DNA of 8,079 nt from Serpens sp035497635 (GTDB lineage Bacteria > Pseudomonadota > Gammaproteobacteria > Pseudomonadales > Pseudomonadaceae), in NCBI GenBank assembly GCA_035497635.1, contig DATJDB010000042.1, positions 1 through 8,079 on the forward strand, read 5' to 3'. Below the pieces are notes generated by a model. That model was not told where the DNA came from and did not search any database. It was given only the letters and a program-made list of their open reading frames with translations. The translations under genes and the position numbers were made by a program. This document shows, in pieces, positions 6,147 to 8,079 of this stretch (position 1 is its first letter; each line of letters begins with the position of its first letter).

Positions 6147-6518
6147 TCAGAGCATCAGGCGCACGGCCGACTCGTCGGGATCGCGGGAGCGGCCTGCGGC
6201 ATTCAGTCGCTGCAGGTAGTCCTGCCAGAGTTCGTTCTGATGGGTGGCCAGCTGGTGCAGGTAGTCCCAGCTGTACAGGCCGCTGTCATGACCGTCGTCG
6301 AACACCAGCTTGAGGGCATAGTTGCCGGTCGGCTCGATACCCACGAGGGCCACCTGCTGCTTGCCGTATTGCAGTACCGGATTGCCATGCCCCTGCACCT
6401 CGGCCGACGGCGAGTGCACGCGCAGAAATTCGGCGCTCAGCTGGTAGCGCTGTTCGCCGTAGTGCAGCTCCAGAGTTTTCGAGGCCTTGTGCAGCTTGAT
6501 GGCGGTGGGAATGTGCAT
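6147..6518 (-). CDS. DUF971 (gamma-butyrobetaine hydroxylase-like N-terminal domain) protein
   Basis: The product is 123 residues and consists of a single DUF971 domain (Pfam PF06155 family). Its blocks are IPTAIKLHKASKTLEL, FLRVHSPSAEVQGHG (31-45), and FDDGHDSGLYSWDYL (73-87). In eukaryotic gamma-butyrobetaine hydroxylase this domain precedes the oxygenase and binds zinc through three Cys and a His. This protein has no cysteine at all, so it cannot bind zinc that way. Its own function is not established. It lies 120 nt after hslU and upstream of phaC1 on the same strand, an arrangement common in Pseudomonas. The start is taken as ATG 6518 because homologues begin at the IPTAIKLH segment, though only a weak GAG precedes it. 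A GTG at 6548 would add 10 residues and has GAGGTG (6562-6557) eight bases upstream. Confidence 0.87.
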   Translation of the reverse strand: MHIPTAIKLHKASKTLELHYGEQRYQLSAEFLRVHSPSAEVQGHGNPVLQYGKQQVALVGIEPTGNYALKLVFDDGHDSGLYSWDYLHQLATHQNELWQDYLQRLNAAGRSRDPDESAVRLML

Positions 6519-6550
6519 GGGGAAACTCGCTGAAAACCGAAAGCCCACAG

Positions 6551-6580
6551 GGTGGACACCTCGCCAGGCGATTGTCCACC
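6551..6580. repeat. Nested inverted repeat upstream of the DUF971 gene
   Basis: GGTGGACA (6551-6558) is the perfect complement of TGTCCACC (6573-6580). Inside it TCGCC (6561-6565) pairs with GGCGA (6567-6571). Together they form a long, slightly bulged stem. On the minus strand it covers the GAGGTG that could serve a GTG start at 6548. A second overlapping stem CACCGC/GCGGTG (6577-6582 and 6587-6592) competes with its outer arm. It is possibly an operator, a translational control hairpin or an mRNA 3'-end stabiliser for hslU. Confidence 0.6.
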
Positions 6581-6603
6581 GCCGGGGCGGTGCGAAGGGA
6601 GGG

Positions 6604-6630
6604 CCGCTGTGCGGGCTATCCGCCCAGCGG
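6604..6630 (-). terminator. Hairpin just after hslU, possible weak terminator or 3'-end structure
   Basis: CCGCTG-T-GCGG (6604-6614) pairs with CCGC-C-CAGCGG (6620-6630), leaving one mismatch and a 5-nt loop, about 10 bp in all. It begins eight bases past the hslU stop. On the minus strand it is followed by a C-rich stretch, GCCCTCCCTTCG, rather than a T-run. It may therefore be a partial or Rho-assisted terminator, or a barrier to 3' exonucleases. Confidence 0.4.
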
Positions 6631-6638
6631 TGTTTCCA

Positions 6639-7982
6639 TCAAAGGATATAGCGCGACAGGTCCTCATCCTTGGCCAGTTCGCCCAGGTGCTGATTGACGT
6701 AGTCGGCGTCGATGCGGATCGGTTGCTCTTCATGCGCCGCGGCCAGGTCGCCGGCGCTGAACGAGACTTCTTCCAGCAGGCGCTCCAGCAGGGTGTGCAG
6801 GCGCCGCGCACCGATGTTCTCGGTCTTTTCGTTGACCTGCCAGGCGATCTCGGCGATGCGCTTGATGCCGTCGCCGGCGAACTCGATGTCCAGCCCTTCG
6901 GTCTTCAGCAGCGCGCAGTACTGCTCGGTGAGCGAGGCGTGCGGTTCGCTGAGGATGCGTTCGAAATCCTGCGGTGACAGCGCCTTGAGCTCGACGCGGA
7001 TCGGCAGGCGACCCTGCAGCTCGGGCACCAGGTCGCTGGGCTTGGACAGGTGGAAGGCGCCCGAGGCGATGAACAGGATATGGTCGGTCTTGACCATGCC
7101 CAGCTTGGTATTGACCGTGCAGCCCTCGATCAGTGGCAGCAGGTCGCGCTGTACGCCCTCACGGGACACGTCGGCGCCGTCGACGTTGCCGCGCTTGGCC
7201 ACCTTGTCGATTTCGTCGATGAACACGATGCCGTTCTGCTCGACCGCCTCCAGGGCACGGGCCTTGAGCTCGTCCTCGTTGACCAAGCGAGCGGCTTCTT
7301 CGTCGCGGATCAGCTTGATGGCCTCGCCGATCTTCAGCTTGCGGGACTTCTTCTTGCCCTTGGCCATGCCGGCAAACAGGTTCTGCAGCTGGCTGGTCAT
7401 CTCCTCCATGCCCGGCGGGGTCATGATCTCGACGCCGGTTGGCCCGTCGGCCACTTCGATGTCGATTTCCTTGTCGTCCAGTTGGCCTTCGCGCAGGCGC
7501 TTGCGGAACAGCTGGCGGGTGTTCGAGTCGCCGCTGGTCACCGGATCTTCGTTGAAGCCGGCACGCGCCGGCGGCAAAAGCGCGTCGAGAATGCGCTCCT
7601 CGGCGGCGTCCTCGGCGCGGTGGCGCATCTTCGCCACCTCCTGTTCGCGGAACATCTTCAGGGCAACATCGGCCAGGTCGCGCACGATGGATTCCACGTC
7701 GCGGCCGACATAGCCGACCTCGGTAAACTTGGTAGCCTCGACCTTGATGAACGGTGCATTGGCCAGGCGCGCCAGGCGGCGGGCGATTTCGGTCTTGCCG
7801 ACGCCGGTCGGGCCGATCATCAGGATGTTCTTGGGGGTGACTTCCTGGCGCAGCTCAGTCGGCAGCTGCATGCGCCGCCAGCGGTTGCGCAGGGCGATGG
7901 CCACGGCGCGCTTGGCCTGTTGCTGGCCGACGATGTGCCGGTCCAGTTCGGAGGCGATTTCTCGGGGTGTCATGCTGGACAT
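6639..7982 (-). CDS. hslU: HslU (ClpY), ATPase subunit of the HslVU protease
   Basis: The product is 447 residues (E. coli HslU is 443). It is the AAA+ unfoldase that recognises, unfolds and feeds proteins into HslV in the cytosol. The sequence shows the N-terminal TPREIASELDRHIVGQ segment and Walker A GPTGVGKT (57-64). The pore loop GYVG is at 90-93, with an I-domain insertion at about 110-244. Walker B is IVFIDEID (Asp256, Glu257), the arginine-finger region LQGRLPIRVEL is near 325, and sensor 2 GARR is at 391-394. The C-terminal SRYIL is the tail that docks into HslV. All key residues are present. ATG 7982 has GGAG (7994-7991) eight bases upstream, lying within the last codons of hslV. The hslV stop is 2 nt before this start, so the two are co-transcribed and probably coupled. 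In E. coli and relatives this operon is heat-induced; its promoter lies outside the window. Confidence 0.98.
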   Translation of the reverse strand: MSSMTPREIASELDRHIVGQQQAKRAVAIALRNRWRRMQLPTELRQEVTPKNILMIGPTGVGKTEIARRLARLANAPFIKVEATKFTEVGYVGRDVESIVRDLADVALKMFREQEVAKMRHRAEDAAEERILDALLPPARAGFNEDPVTSGDSNTRQLFRKRLREGQLDDKEIDIEVADGPTGVEIMTPPGMEEMTSQLQNLFAGMAKGKKKSRKLKIGEAIKLIRDEEAARLVNEDELKARALEAVEQNGIVFIDEIDKVAKRGNVDGADVSREGVQRDLLPLIEGCTVNTKLGMVKTDHILFIASGAFHLSKPSDLVPELQGRLPIRVELKALSPQDFERILSEPHASLTEQYCALLKTEGLDIEFAGDGIKRIAEIAWQVNEKTENIGARRLHTLLERLLEEVSFSAGDLAAAHEEQPIRIDADYVNQHLGELAKDEDLSRYIL

Positions 7983-7984
7983 GC

Positions 7985-8079
7985 TTAGAACTCCAGTTCT
8001 TCAATCGTGTGATTCTGATTAGTGTAGACGCAGATGTCTGCGGCAATGCCCAGGCTGTTCTCAACGATGGCACGGGCGT
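7985..8079 (-). CDS. hslV: HslV (ClpQ), peptidase subunit of the HslVU protease (3' end only)
   Basis: Only the C-terminal 30 residues are inside the window, reading ARAIVENSLGIAADICVYTN, then QNHTIEELEF and TAA (7987-7985). This matches the C-terminus of HslV, the threonine peptidase whose double hexamer degrades proteins delivered by HslU. The catalytic N-terminal threonine lies outside. Identification rests on this tail and on direct linkage to hslU, 2 nt downstream, the usual hslV-hslU order. Confidence 0.93.
   Translation of the reverse strand, partial: ARAIVENSLGIAADICVYTNQNHTIEELEF

Noticed and set aside
7050..7988. Plus-strand open frame of about 312 codons antisense to hslU
   Set aside because: It is antisense to the highly conserved AAA+ gene, and its composition is that of a reverse-complement shadow.
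1..8079. CRISPR array, tRNA, rRNA, insertion sequence or phage-type genes
   Set aside because: No regularly spaced repeats, tRNA cloverleaf, transposase or integrase reading was found. The whole window is accounted for by the core pha and hsl genes.

Overview
The window is a canonical medium-chain-length polyhydroxyalkanoate (mcl-PHA) locus of a Pseudomonas-type gammaproteobacterium. The evidence is the gene content and order, two class II PHA synthases flanking a depolymerase, a PhaD regulator, convergent PhaI/PhaF phasins, and hslVU plus a DUF971 gene on the far side. The DNA is GC-rich, with strong G/C bias at third codon positions. The depolymerase keeps the residue numbering of the P. 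putida enzyme (Ser102/Asp221/His248). I cannot fix the species. The short PhaF tail differs from the long tail of P. putida PhaF.

Layout from left to right. Plus strand: the 3' end of phaI (to 220), then phaF (234-767), 13 nt apart. A bidirectional hairpin terminator (778-806) and a REP-like palindrome (about 829-853) fill the convergent gap. Minus strand, read right to left: the 3' end of hslV (8079-7985), hslU (7982-6639), a DUF971 gene (6518-6147), a 280-nt promoter and leader region, phaC1 (5866-4199), a 121-nt gap with small hairpins, phaZ (4077-3220), phaC2 (3198-1513) and phaD (1516-902).

How it works together. PhaC1 and PhaC2 polymerise (R)-3-hydroxyacyl-CoA into granules, and PhaZ depolymerises the stored polymer. 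PhaI and PhaF coat the granules, and PhaF links them to the nucleoid. PhaD, a TetR-family protein, is known in P. putida to activate the phaC1 and phaI promoters. phaZ-phaC2-phaD are tightly packed (21-nt gap, then an ATGA overlap), which suggests one transcript with translational coupling. hslV and hslU are 2 nt apart and encode the HslVU (ClpQY) protease. Their adjacency to the PHA genes is a conserved neighbourhood, not proof of shared function.

I found no undescribed system. The points worth a second look are the short PhaF tail, three hairpins sharing an ATTCG loop around phaC1 and upstream of phaZ, and a nested inverted repeat before the DUF971 gene that bears on its start codon. The others are a putative sigma-70 promoter with a structured leader at phaC1, and long phaC1/phaC2 DNA similarity that could support recombination.
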